Part shown: positions 1-9,021 of the stretch, in pieces
How the letters are laid out: the number at the start of each line of letters is the position of its first letter
How positions within the stretch are numbered: the stretch's first letter is position 1
Virus record (IMG/VR): IMGVR_UViG_3300021085_003264
Coordinates: 1-20,509 of that record
Direction: 5' to 3' (one strand)
DNA from: a virus
DNA length: 20,509 nt
Notes under the pieces: generated by a model
Told to the model about the DNA's origin: nothing
What the model saw: only the letters and a program-made list of their open reading frames with translations
Database searches by the model: none
Translations under genes and position numbers: made by a program

Positions 1-26
1 CCCCCTTTTTTGATTTAGGATATATT

Positions 27-1022
27 ATGATAGCAAACTTGTGTGCATACAAGTACCCCACGATTTATGGTAATTGGGCAGAAATGTATTGTCACATTAC
101 ACTTGCCTTGAGCAATTTAGGATATACTGTAAATAGAAGTCCTTTAATTGATGCTCCTAGTCTAGAGAAAATGACTATCAAAGGTATTATAGATAATCCC
201 GAAGATCTATACATTTATAATCATACCTTTATAGAAGAACTACGGCAACAAGAGTTGGTACGTGGTCCTAACATCCTCATACTTAAACCTACTGCACCCA
301 CTCCTTCTCATTTTACAATAGACAGGATAGGTTACGCAGCATCTTCTTCTATCACATATACGAAACCTGATTACGAAAATTATGACAGTACGTCATTCTT
401 TCAAAGGGATGTGCCTTCTTATATTAGCAATAGAGAGTCTAAGTGGTCAGATAGAGAAGAGTTTCAATTTTTGAACGAACCGTTACACGTACCAGATAAT
501 CACGTATTGATATTAGGCCAGATGCCTGGCGATGAGACAGTAACTAAAATGTCTTTCGGTAATCACTGGGATAAGTTTTGTCAGATAGTAGATGAACTCA
601 AAGGTACGCAATCATTAGTTGTTAAGGTACATCCAACCTTAAAAAGAGAGGCCGAAGACTGGGGTTTCTATGAAAATAAAATCAAAGAATGGCGCTCTTC
701 TGGTATCATAGTATTTGAAGATTTCGAAAGTCTGTATGATATTCTACCGAAAACAAAAGTTGCAATACTAGAAAACAGCACATCGGGTATAGAATGTATG
801 ATGCATGAAGTTCCCGTCATTTCGTATGGATATCCGGAATATCATTGGGAGACTAAAGACCTTCGTCATCTTTGTCAAGTGAGAGATTTTGTTAATAACC
901 TATCTTGGTATAACAAAGAAAGGGCTAAAAGTTTCGTTGCATGGTACTGCCAACAGTATCAATGTTATGATTATGAGAGCACTGTGAGGCGACTTACAGA
1001 ACTTTTATCAAATAACGGTTGA
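27..1022 (+). CDS. putative glycosyltransferase-like protein (capsule-synthesis type)
   Basis: This 331-residue protein has the C-terminal layout of capsule polysaccharide synthesis (KpsC/KpsS-like, Capsule_synth) proteins. A strand 'VLILGQMPGD' lies near residue 160, followed by 'LVVKVHP' near residue 198, and then 'ENSTSGIECMMHEVPVISYG' near residues 250-270. The last motif resembles the nucleotide-sugar-binding end of GT-B folds, where a Ser/Thr-Gly-Glu stretch precedes a 'PVI.YG' strand. There is no signal peptide or membrane segment, so it should be cytoplasmic. The N-terminal 150 residues are unlike anything I recognise. An AGGA box at 17-20 sits six bases before the ATG. The gene ends just before a late promoter, so it belongs to the preceding transcription unit, although read-through is possible. 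It might glycosylate a virion or host surface component, but the substrate cannot be told. The family assignment rests on motifs only. Confidence 0.6.
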   Translation: MIANLCAYKYPTIYGNWAEMYCHITLALSNLGYTVNRSPLIDAPSLEKMTIKGIIDNPEDLYIYNHTFIEELRQQELVRGPNILILKPTAPTPSHFTIDRIGYAASSSITYTKPDYENYDSTSFFQRDVPSYISNRESKWSDREEFQFLNEPLHVPDNHVLILGQMPGDETVTKMSFGNHWDKFCQIVDELKGTQSLVVKVHPTLKREAEDWGFYENKIKEWRSSGIIVFEDFESLYDILPKTKVAILENSTSGIECMMHEVPVISYGYPEYHWETKDLRHLCQVRDFVNNLSWYNKERAKSFVAWYCQQYQCYDYESTVRRLTELLSNNG

Positions 1023-1029
1023 AAATCGT

Positions 1030-1037
1030 TATAAATA
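1030..1037 (+). promoter_or_regulatory. T4-type late promoter (TATAAATA)
   Basis: An exact TATAAATA, the T4 late-promoter consensus recognised by the gp55-type sigma factor, lies in the 51-base gap between the glycosyltransferase-like gene and gp8. It has no accompanying -35 box, as expected for this class. Transcription would start a few bases downstream and leave a leader of about 30 bases before the gp8 start. It probably drives the tail gene cluster that follows. Confidence 0.75.
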
Positions 1038-1073
1038 TAAGAAGAATATTTCTAACATGTGTGGGAAAATACA

Positions 1074-2465
1074 ATGCCAGCAATAGTAAGACAAACACTT
1101 AGTCGTAAATTAGCTAGAGATCTTTTATTAGATATCGCTAATCCCGACAATGAATACTACATTGGTATCTCAAAGTCAGATACTTTCAATGAACAAGATA
1201 CAGTGGTCCCACCAGTCGATTGTCCTTTTGATGAAAGAGAGTTTAGACATAGTCTACAGTCAATCAAAAAGGTTGAAGGTTCGACCTTTGTAGCCAAAAG
1301 GGTTAACTGGTCATCTGGTTCAGAATACTCTGGTTGGGACGACACCACGGCATCGGATGTTGTAGAACCTTGGACTCCTTGGTATGTCATGAATGACGCC
1401 AAAGAAGTTTACATATGTTTAGAGCCTGGTTTGAATATCGACGGTACTAGGAAACAGTCTATCGTGGAACCTAATTGGGGAGTACACGCTCCTATGAGTC
1501 CAGAGACTGATCCTAACGCACCGATGTTTAACGTACGCGAGTGGTGGAAACCATTCGAAACTGCTGACGGTTATATTTGGAAATATTCATTCTCTTTAAG
1601 ACCAGAAAATATTTATCAGTACCTATCATCAAACCACATCCCAGTACAGAAGGCAGAGATTGATCTACCTACAGGGGACTCCATCGAAGACCTACAAACT
1701 ACGGTCAGAGATGAGGCCATTGGTGGTCAGATACTTCGAGCAACCATCATTGACGCAGGTACCGGACACTCTAGTATTCCTACTATTAATATTCACGGTG
1801 ACGGTACTGGCGCTGTCGCAGTGGCAGAAATAGATACAAATACTGGTGCAGTAACTAAGATTAAAATGACGAACTACGGTAGTGGTTATACTCACGCATC
1901 TTTTGAAATCATTGGTGGTGTAACTACGACTATTGCACAAGCAGTAGTAACTAGTCAAGCCGGATTGGGATTCGATCCTATAGATGATTTGAAAACAAGT
2001 TCAGTCATGACAAACATCAAGCCAGATGGTGATGTTGGTGGTACCTTTATTACACTCAATACATTCCGACAGATGGGTCTGATCAAGAATCCTCTTAAAT
2101 CGGATGGCACTCCTTACGTTGGAGCATCTGTCAAGACTCTACCTTCTATTACTCTAGAAAACACTTCACCATTTGAATCAGGTAAGACAGTCACTGGTTC
2201 TATATCTGGTGCTACGGCATATGTTAACCAGTCGATAGATAAAGAAGTATTTTATCATCAAAATGAATCTACAGGTTTCAAGCCATTCCAAGTAGGTGAG
2301 GCATTAGTTCAGTCGGGAATAGTGCTTACAGGGGATATCGAGAGTATATCTCTAGTCAATGGTATAGACAGGTTCTCCGGAAATGTCATGTACATTGAGA
2401 GTCGTCACAGAATTCGACGTGACCCAGAACAACAAGAAGACATTAAGATAGTAATCACCGTTTAG
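1074..2465 (+). CDS. gp8: baseplate wedge subunit, T4 gp8-like
   Basis: The ends of this protein read as T4 gp8, which links wedge proteins in the baseplate. 'ADGYIWKYSFSLRPE' (about residue 160) matches the gp8 'GDGYVWEYLFEIPPD' segment. 'RQMGLIKNPL' matches its 'ISIITNPL' strand. The end, 'GNVMYIESRHRIRRDPEQQ' followed by 'EDIKIVITV', matches 'GEMIYMENRPPI...EEINILFTF'. At 463 residues it is longer than T4 gp8 (334). Much of the excess is a central insert (about residues 205-310) with the 'GxGTGAVAVAEI...GSGYTHA' pattern common in phage virion proteins. I prefer the ATG at 1074 because GGGA (1063-1066) sits seven bases before it and the homologous N-terminus begins near there. An in-frame GTG at 1059 would add five residues. 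The stop overlaps the AGGA box of the next gene. Confidence 0.88.
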   Translation: MPAIVRQTLSRKLARDLLLDIANPDNEYYIGISKSDTFNEQDTVVPPVDCPFDEREFRHSLQSIKKVEGSTFVAKRVNWSSGSEYSGWDDTTASDVVEPWTPWYVMNDAKEVYICLEPGLNIDGTRKQSIVEPNWGVHAPMSPETDPNAPMFNVREWWKPFETADGYIWKYSFSLRPENIYQYLSSNHIPVQKAEIDLPTGDSIEDLQTTVRDEAIGGQILRATIIDAGTGHSSIPTINIHGDGTGAVAVAEIDTNTGAVTKIKMTNYGSGYTHASFEIIGGVTTTIAQAVVTSQAGLGFDPIDDLKTSSVMTNIKPDGDVGGTFITLNTFRQMGLIKNPLKSDGTPYVGASVKTLPSITLENTSPFESGKTVTGSISGATAYVNQSIDKEVFYHQNESTGFKPFQVGEALVQSGIVLTGDIESISLVNGIDRFSGNVMYIESRHRIRRDPEQQEDIKIVITV

Positions 2466-2473
2466 GATTAATC

Positions 2474-5400
2474 ATGGCAGATTTTACAAACAAAACGTTC
2501 AAAGAAACATACCGCGATTTCTACAACGCTGAAGATGGCTATCATCGTGTATTGTTTAATTCTGGACGAGCTCTACAAGCAAGAGAATTAATAGAATCGC
2601 AGACAATTCTTCACGAAGAGATTTCTCGATTTGGACGCAACCTATTTAAAGAAGGCGCATTAATCAATCCAGGCGGTGCAACAGTAGACACTACCCTTGA
2701 ATATATTCGTCTAGATAATAGTAGTGCTCTGGATTTCAATGCAGTTGGTGAGGTTTTCACTAGCGCATCTGGTTTAGAATTCAAGGTTCTGGAAGTACGA
2801 GTATCAGATGCAATTGAGAACCCACCCCCAACTACTCTTTACGTACAGTACACTAATACTATTAATGTAGTTGACGATAAAAAGTCTGCACGAGTATTAC
2901 CAGAAGAAACTTTGACTTGTACAATATTTGGCACACAGAAGACACTGACCGTTGCAGAGGATGGTGTTATCTCAGCAGCTGGTCGTGGAACAAAGGCACA
3001 CTTTGCTTCAGGTGACTTCTTCGTTGAAGGTCACTTTGTGTTTATGGAAGGTGGTAGTACATTCATCGACCCATACAGTCATACTCCTACTGCTGACATT
3101 GGTTTCCGAATCGAACAGAGTATCGTTACAGCATTTGATGAGAATAAAGAAGACTTGTACGATAACCAAGGTGATGTTCCAGATAAAACTGCGCCTGGTG
3201 CTGATCGATATCAGATCAAACTAATTCCAACAACTCGTGACCAAGTAGAAGTTGAAGAGAACTTCGTATTCATTGCACGTGTCGTTGATGGTAATATTAC
3301 CCGTGAAGTAAATACGTTTGATTCATATAACAGAATCAATGATTTACTGGCACAAAGAACAAAAGAAGAATCGGGCAACTATGTAGTTGAAGAGTTCAAA
3401 TCAATCTTCAAAGAGTCTGAGAATGATGATAACCTAACTCTAGACGTTACCAAGGGTATCGCGTATGTCGACGGATATCGTTTAGATATCGGACAAAATG
3501 AAATAGAAGTTCCTAAGTCAAGAGACACTGTAGCGTTCGCAAACGAATCTGTACCAGCAACATATGGTAACTATGTCTATATTGATTCATCTACTACTCA
3601 AGGGTTTGGTCAACTCAACGTCTTCGGAGAAGTTCGATTAAAGAATGGATCTGACTTTATCGGATACGCTAACGTTCGAGGAGTTGATGATGACGCTAAA
3701 GGATGTAGGTTATATCTATTCAACATTCGAATGGACGGTATTTTTTCAGGATCACCAGCCGTTAGAATCGGAACAGAAAACTTCTCCAATGTTGATTCTC
3801 TGTTTGATGAAGCGACACAGAATACTATACCTTTACTTGATGGAGACTCTACTCTTTACGGCACTTCTGAAAACAGTCTATTATTTCCTCTACCTAAGAA
3901 CAGTCCTAAAGCAAGCACCATTGAGTCTGCAAGCTTCACAGTTCAAAAGTTCAATGAGGTCACTTCAGACGGAGCCGGAAACTTATCGTTGTCTGGTGTA
4001 GAATATCAGGACTGGGTTATTGCTGAAGCAGACGGACCTATCGTAGCTGTCAGTACTAACAACGGTTCTTATCAAAATCTAGCAGAAAATAAAGATTATG
4101 TCGTTGCCACATATCAGGAAGTAAGTTCAGGTCCTAAATCAAAGACTCGTACTACTGCAACAGAAAGTTTTGATATCACTAATGTTGATCAAGAGGCAAG
4201 ACCATTAAATCTGGAGTTTCCGGACGTAATCTCTATCATTTCAGTAACACATAAAGATGGTAATGTTGATACTGATATAACCAATCAGTTTATTTTAGAT
4301 GGTGGACAGAGAGATAACTTCTACGACAATGGATCTGCTCATGTTAAGGGTGGGTACAAAATACCTACGGGCGCTAACGTTGTAGTTGAAGTCGAATATG
4401 AATACTTTGCTCATGGTGCCGGCGGACGATACTTTGCATGTAGTTCATATGCAAATGAAGAATACGAAAATATTCCTAATCACACAACTGCTGGTGGACA
4501 AGTAATCTCCCTACGTGATGTATTAGATTTTCGTCCTACTAGGAAACCAAAGCAGACTGGAGATGTTTACAACCAACAATTTAACATCACTCAACTTCCT
4601 CAGAACTCATCTTCTATAACTATCAATGAAGTTGAGTACTACTTACCTCGTATTGATGTTTTGGTTGCGAATGCAACCGACAGTCGAGGTAGTGTTGGAT
4701 TCGGTGAACTACAGGTTATCCAAGGCGAACCAAACATTAATCCACGTGAACCAGAAATCCCAACAGGTTCTCTGGCACTATACAAGTTTGCATTAAACCC
4801 GTATACTTTTTCAAGTTCAGACCTAACAAGCACATTCATTCCAAACAAACGATTCACAATGAAAGATATCGGTAAGTTGGAACAACGTGTCACAGACTTG
4901 TTTGAACTGACTACATTGAGTCTGCTAGAGTCTAGCACTAACTCATTAGTAGTGCTTGATGAGAACGGTAATGCAAGAACCAAGGCAGGATTTATTGCAG
5001 ACAACTTTAGTTCATTTACGTTCTCTGATATTGACAATCCAGAATATCGTGCTTCTATAGATGCACAGGGACACTTGAAGCCATCTTTCCGTGAGAACTC
5101 TGTTCGACTTATATACAGTCCAGACAATTCTTCTGCTGTAACGTCAGAAAAGAGTGGTGACGTAGTAACTCTACCATACCAAGATGAGAATTTGGTATCT
5201 CAAACACTCGCTACTAGCACAATGAATATCAACCCGTTTGCAGTGATAACTCAAACAGGTCACTTAGAACTGTCACCGTCTTCGGATGAGTGGGTCGAGA
5301 CTCGTACTCTACCACCAATCATGCAGACCACAGTGCGTCGTTTCGAAAACTTCGAAGCAGACCTATGGAACAATCCTACAATACGTGACAGGAACTTCAG

Positions 5401-8400
5401 ACTACGTAGTGGTAACAACCTATTCACAACGATGCCAAGGGACGTGTCCTTCAGAGAAACTACTCGAAGCATACAAGACTTCATTGGTGAACAGGTTGCA
5501 GATGTAGAAGTAATTCCATTCATGCGGTCTCGTAGAATTAAGTTCTCGGCCAAAGGTCTTCGTCCTAACACTAAGATGTTCGCATTCTTCGGTGGTGTGA
5601 AGATGGACAAATGGGTTCGACAAGAAACATCAGAATCTAGGTTCTCCGACAGTCCTACAGAATTTGGTAGTGAATACTCCAATGCATTGGAATATCCAGC
5701 TGCTCTGGGTGGGAAGTCCTCACTACAGACAGACGACAAGGGAGAGATCGTCGGTAGTTTCTTCTTACCTAATACAAGTGAATTCAACTTCAGAACAGGT
5801 ACTCAAGAGTTTAAACTTCTTGACGTAAGTGAAAACGATGAAGATGAGGCATTATCAACAACTCGTGCATCATACACTTCAACTGGTTCTATCGAGAGTG
5901 TTCAAAGAACAGTACGTTCCACTCGTGTTATAGAAAGAGTCCGTGGTCGAAGAGACCCACTAGCACAGACTTTCTACGTTGACCAGATTGAAAACCCTAA
6001 TGGTTTGTACATCACTAAGGCTCACATATACGTTGATACTAAAGATGATGTCATTCCACTACAAGTACAGATCCGTCCAGTAGAGAATGGAATACCAACT
6101 AGCAGCATTATGCCAGGCGCAGTTAAGTTTATTGAACCTATTGATGTAGTAGTCGCAACTAACAGTATTAGTGGTAATGGTTCTGGTCCAGCAGAGACTA
6201 TGGCAGACGTTCAGGCATCTCCGACCGTTGTCGAATTTGATGAACCAATATACTTGACAAGTGGAGAAGAATACTGTATAGTACTACTTGCAGAGTCGGT
6301 AGAGTATAACGTATATGTCGCAGAGACTTATAAGAATGTATTCGGAAGCCGTGAAGACAGAATCACTAAGCAACCTACACTAGGTTCACTATTCCTTTCA
6401 CAGAACGGATTCACATGGACTCCAGATCAAACTAAAGACCTTATGTTTAAATTAGACCGTGCAGAGTTTGATACAAGCGGTTCGGTCGTTCTTGACAACG
6501 GTATACTACCGAAGGTTACTTTGGGGAATGATCCAATAAACACCGTCTTGGGTTCAAACACTATACAGATATCTCATGAAGGTCATGGATTCAGTCATAA
6601 TAATACTGTCACTATATCAGGAGCATCTTCGGTATCTGGTATCCCAGCTTCTGAGTTAAATGGTAGTCACGTAGTGAAATCTCCTACATCGGAAGGGTAT
6701 AGTATAGAACTAGGAACTATCGCTGTTTCTTCTATATCTGGTGGTGGTGATCAGGTAACTGCATCACAACAAGTTTACTTTGATCAGTACGTACCACAGA
6801 TACAGACACTTATCCCTAACTCGACAAGCATATCATCAAAGATTAAAAAGACAAATGCTCTTTCATATGGTAATGGTCGTTCTGATAGTATGTTCGATAC
6901 GGTACTACAACAAGAAGAAACTGTATTCTTAAATGACTTTAACTCTAATCAGGTTCCTAGTGTTATTGCTTCAAGCGATAACGCTTCTTCTCCTACAATG
7001 AAGTTGATCTTGAACATGAGTACTTCGGACACTAAAGTGTCACCTCTAATTGACTTGCAGAGAACATCTGCATTGACTCTTGAGAATGTCATTGATACAG
7101 ATGATGCTGCACAGCACATTACAATTCCGATAGTGGTCGATGAATCCTCACTAGGACTAAAGATCATATTTGCTGCAAACAGACCAGCAGGTGCTGACTT
7201 CGATGTTTATGTTAAAACAGCAGTAGACGAAGATACTTTTGAAAACGGATCTTTGTGGGTAGAGGCAACAGCAGATAACTCCCTTCCTTCAGATGATAAT
7301 CCATCAACTTTCCGTGACTACGAGTACACCATCAACACAGATCAATTCTCTGTCTTCCAAGTGAAGATTGTGATGAAGTCTAATAGTTCTTCTAAGTCTC
7401 CGGTGATTAGAGATTTACGTGCGATTGCATTGATAACAGGTGGTACGGGTAGTACGGGTGGCTCAAACACCGGCAATGACGGAAACGATACAGGTTCAGG
7501 TGGAGATGATACAGGTTCAGGTGGAGATGACACAGGTTCAGGTGGAGATGATACAGGTTCAGGTGGTGGCGGAAGTGGTGATGGAAATACCGCTGGTACA
7601 ACCGCAGCCGCATTCCCTGAGATAAGTCAACTACCAAGTTCAGTATCTGTCACAGGTGCTCCTCGTATCCTGAGTCAGTACAATCCTGAGTCAGATATTA
7701 ATTCGTATATGACCCCGAACAAGTACTGGCATCAAGGCACACGAAGAGTTCGATTGTTTGCTAAATTCGATAATAATGGCGATTTCCAACTATACACTAA
7801 TGACCCTAAAAAAGGAAGTGTCAATGTTGGTGATGATGAGCTAACAGGAAGTACTGTCTTGGCTACTGGTAAGTGGTTGGACAGACCAGTACAAGTAGGA
7901 GAGATTTTTGAGTGTGGTTTTAGAATCACTCATGTTGACGGTGTAGAACTACCTGCTTACTCTGGTGCTTTTCCAACACCGGCCACTCCTAGAGAAGAAC
8001 TACGTAACGTAGGTACTGGTGCAGACATAGGTTATCAGGAAGTCATTTCCGTCGACGTTGGTAAACTCAATACGGCCGGTCAAATGATAACTTGGGCTGG
8101 GCATGGACTAGTTATTGATGAACACAGCAACTCGCTTGACAATGGTCTTCCGTGGACAGTCGATTCACTGCATCTAGATCCAACCGTGGATATCACTGGT
8201 ACATTACGAATAGAAATATTTGTTGACCCAGATGATAGTGAAGATAATGCAACACCTCTTACAGGAACTACTTCTATACCATTAGACGTTAATTATACTC
8301 TAGAAGGCGGATCACTAGTCGATGACTCAGCTGAGTCTCAGTTGGTTCTTCTGAATGCAGATGACGGGTTTGTTTATGACCAAGACCCTATCCTTACATA

Positions 8401-8785
8401 CTATTCTCTAGATTCAACCAAACCTAAAAACTTCCATGAAGGAGCAACGGTTGCCGATCAAGTATTGACAGTTGATGCAAACAGTACTGTCAACTTCCAT
8501 ATGATGTGGGGATCTGAACAGAACAGTACTATCAATGTAACCTTCGGGAATGCATGGACGAATTCAGGTTCTACAGTAACACTTAACCGTGGAGATTTCT
8601 CATCCTTTACCGTTGCAAATGCTCCACAGGGTACTAACGCTACTGTTACTGCAACAAGCACTCTGCGTGGTCTAACATTTACCAGAGAGATCAAGATGGT
8701 TGTCGGTGAAGGTGCTACATCCACACCCACACCTGGCGGTGGCGGTGGCGGGCCCGGTGATGACGGTAACCCAGATCAAGTATAA
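2474..8785 (+). CDS. large virion structural protein, DUF4815-like N-terminus
   Basis: This 2103-residue protein follows gp8 by eight bases. The opening ('MADFTNKTFKETYRDFYNA', then 'GRALQARELIESQTILHEEI') and the segment near residues 720-880 ('EYYLPRIDVL', 'NKRFTMKDIGKLEQRV', 'LFELTTLSLLE') are hallmarks of the DUF4815-type structural proteins of marine T4-like phages. A further recognisable segment is 'GRRDPLAQTFYVDQIENPNG' near residue 1158. After residue about 1655 a low-complexity Gly/Ser/Asp linker carries four copies of a seven-residue repeat and separates a distinct C-terminal part rich in beta-type sequence. The last 20 residues are Gly/Pro-rich and end in 'GNPDQV'. The position after gp8 suggests a baseplate-peripheral or fibre-attachment role, perhaps the place of gp9/gp10 in T4, but that is inference. 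The AGGA at 2464-2467 overlaps the gp8 stop, suggesting coupled translation. Confidence 0.85.
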   Translation: MADFTNKTFKETYRDFYNAEDGYHRVLFNSGRALQARELIESQTILHEEISRFGRNLFKEGALINPGGATVDTTLEYIRLDNSSALDFNAVGEVFTSASGLEFKVLEVRVSDAIENPPPTTLYVQYTNTINVVDDKKSARVLPEETLTCTIFGTQKTLTVAEDGVISAAGRGTKAHFASGDFFVEGHFVFMEGGSTFIDPYSHTPTADIGFRIEQSIVTAFDENKEDLYDNQGDVPDKTAPGADRYQIKLIPTTRDQVEVEENFVFIARVVDGNITREVNTFDSYNRINDLLAQRTKEESGNYVVEEFKSIFKESENDDNLTLDVTKGIAYVDGYRLDIGQNEIEVPKSRDTVAFANESVPATYGNYVYIDSSTTQGFGQLNVFGEVRLKNGSDFIGYANVRGVDDDAKGCRLYLFNIRMDGIFSGSPAVRIGTENFSNVDSLFDEATQNTIPLLDGDSTLYGTSENSLLFPLPKNSPKASTIESASFTVQKFNEVTSDGAGNLSLSGVEYQDWVIAEADGPIVAVSTNNGSYQNLAENKDYVVATYQEVSSGPKSKTRTTATESFDITNVDQEARPLNLEFPDVISIISVTHKDGNVDTDITNQFILDGGQRDNFYDNGSAHVKGGYKIPTGANVVVEVEYEYFAHGAGGRYFACSSYANEEYENIPNHTTAGGQVISLRDVLDFRPTRKPKQTGDVYNQQFNITQLPQNSSSITINEVEYYLPRIDVLVANATDSRGSVGFGELQVIQGEPNINPREPEIPTGSLALYKFALNPYTFSSSDLTSTFIPNKRFTMKDIGKLEQRVTDLFELTTLSLLESSTNSLVVLDENGNARTKAGFIADNFSSFTFSDIDNPEYRASIDAQGHLKPSFRENSVRLIYSPDNSSAVTSEKSGDVVTLPYQDENLVSQTLATSTMNINPFAVITQTGHLELSPSSDEWVETRTLPPIMQTTVRRFENFEADLWNNPTIRDRNFRLRSGNNLFTTMPRDVSFRETTRSIQDFIGEQVADVEVIPFMRSRRIKFSAKGLRPNTKMFAFFGGVKMDKWVRQETSESRFSDSPTEFGSEYSNALEYPAALGGKSSLQTDDKGEIVGSFFLPNTSEFNFRTGTQEFKLLDVSENDEDEALSTTRASYTSTGSIESVQRTVRSTRVIERVRGRRDPLAQTFYVDQIENPNGLYITKAHIYVDTKDDVIPLQVQIRPVENGIPTSSIMPGAVKFIEPIDVVVATNSISGNGSGPAETMADVQASPTVVEFDEPIYLTSGEEYCIVLLAESVEYNVYVAETYKNVFGSREDRITKQPTLGSLFLSQNGFTWTPDQTKDLMFKLDRAEFDTSGSVVLDNGILPKVTLGNDPINTVLGSNTIQISHEGHGFSHNNTVTISGASSVSGIPASELNGSHVVKSPTSEGYSIELGTIAVSSISGGGDQVTASQQVYFDQYVPQIQTLIPNSTSISSKIKKTNALSYGNGRSDSMFDTVLQQEETVFLNDFNSNQVPSVIASSDNASSPTMKLILNMSTSDTKVSPLIDLQRTSALTLENVIDTDDAAQHITIPIVVDESSLGLKIIFAANRPAGADFDVYVKTAVDEDTFENGSLWVEATADNSLPSDDNPSTFRDYEYTINTDQFSVFQVKIVMKSNSSSKSPVIRDLRAIALITGGTGSTGGSNTGNDGNDTGSGGDDTGSGGDDTGSGGDDTGSGGGGSGDGNTAGTTAAAFPEISQLPSSVSVTGAPRILSQYNPESDINSYMTPNKYWHQGTRRVRLFAKFDNNGDFQLYTNDPKKGSVNVGDDELTGSTVLATGKWLDRPVQVGEIFECGFRITHVDGVELPAYSGAFPTPATPREELRNVGTGADIGYQEVISVDVGKLNTAGQMITWAGHGLVIDEHSNSLDNGLPWTVDSLHLDPTVDITGTLRIEIFVDPDDSEDNATPLTGTTSIPLDVNYTLEGGSLVDDSAESQLVLLNADDGFVYDQDPILTYYSLDSTKPKNFHEGATVADQVLTVDANSTVNFHMMWGSEQNSTINVTFGNAWTNSGSTVTLNRGDFSSFTVANAPQGTNATVTATSTLRGLTFTREIKMVVGEGATSTPTPGGGGGGPGDDGNPDQV
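7487..7570 (+). repeat. 4 x 21-bp tandem repeat coding DTGSGGD linker
   Basis: Four tandem 21-base units start at 7487, 7508, 7529 and 7550, each beginning gatacaggttcagg (one has gacacagg). They encode DTGSGGD within the large structural protein, around residues 1672-1699. The last unit degenerates to GGG. The repeat lies between the DUF4815-like body and the C-terminal portion and reads as a flexible, acidic, Asp/Gly-rich linker. Such a tandem unit can change copy number by slippage in whole seven-residue steps without breaking the frame. Confidence 0.9.
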
Positions 8786-8787
8786 TT

Positions 8788-9021
8788 ATGAGTAATCATA
8801 TAAAGGTAGAAGGTCACATGAATCTAGTACGAGATAAGCGTACTGGAGCTATACTAAATACCAACAAGAATGAAATGAATATTGCAAGAAAACTAAGTAA
8901 AATAAATAACGAGAAGCAAGAACATATTAACACATTAACCGAAGAAGTCAAGAGTCTAAAGGACGATATGTCTCAAATAAAAGATTTGCTCTTTCGTTTA
9001 GTAGAGGATAAAAATGAGTAA
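8788..9021 (+). CDS. small coiled-coil protein, virion cluster
   Basis: This 77-residue protein is charged, with no membrane segment. It starts 'KVEGHMNLVRDKRTGAILN', a pattern I recall from short proteins in T4-like marine phage tail clusters, where they carry no assigned function. Residues 35-72 show heptad-like spacing of Leu/Ile/Val (INTLTEEVKSLKDDMSQIKD and on) and should form a coiled coil. The ATG is two bases after the previous stop and has no clear ribosome binding site, so translation is probably coupled. Its last eight bases overlap the following fibre gene, which suggests equal expression and perhaps a structural or oligomerising partner of that fibre. The role is unproven. Confidence 0.75.
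   Translation: MSNHIKVEGHMNLVRDKRTGAILNTNKNEMNIARKLSKINNEKQEHINTLTEEVKSLKDDMSQIKDLLFRLVEDKNE

Noticed and set aside
1-11. C5T6 at the left edge as a possible terminator tail
   Set aside because: The upstream stem, if any, lies outside the window, so it cannot be tested.
4639-5787. Minus-strand open frames of 162 and 175 codons inside the 2103-residue gene
   Set aside because: The + strand frame is continuous and matches recognisable structural protein motifs there. The minus frames show no recognisable domain.
8788-9021. T4 fibritin (wac) or whisker assignment for the small coiled-coil protein
   Set aside because: It is far too short, and there is no foldon-like C-terminus. The coiled coil alone is not enough.
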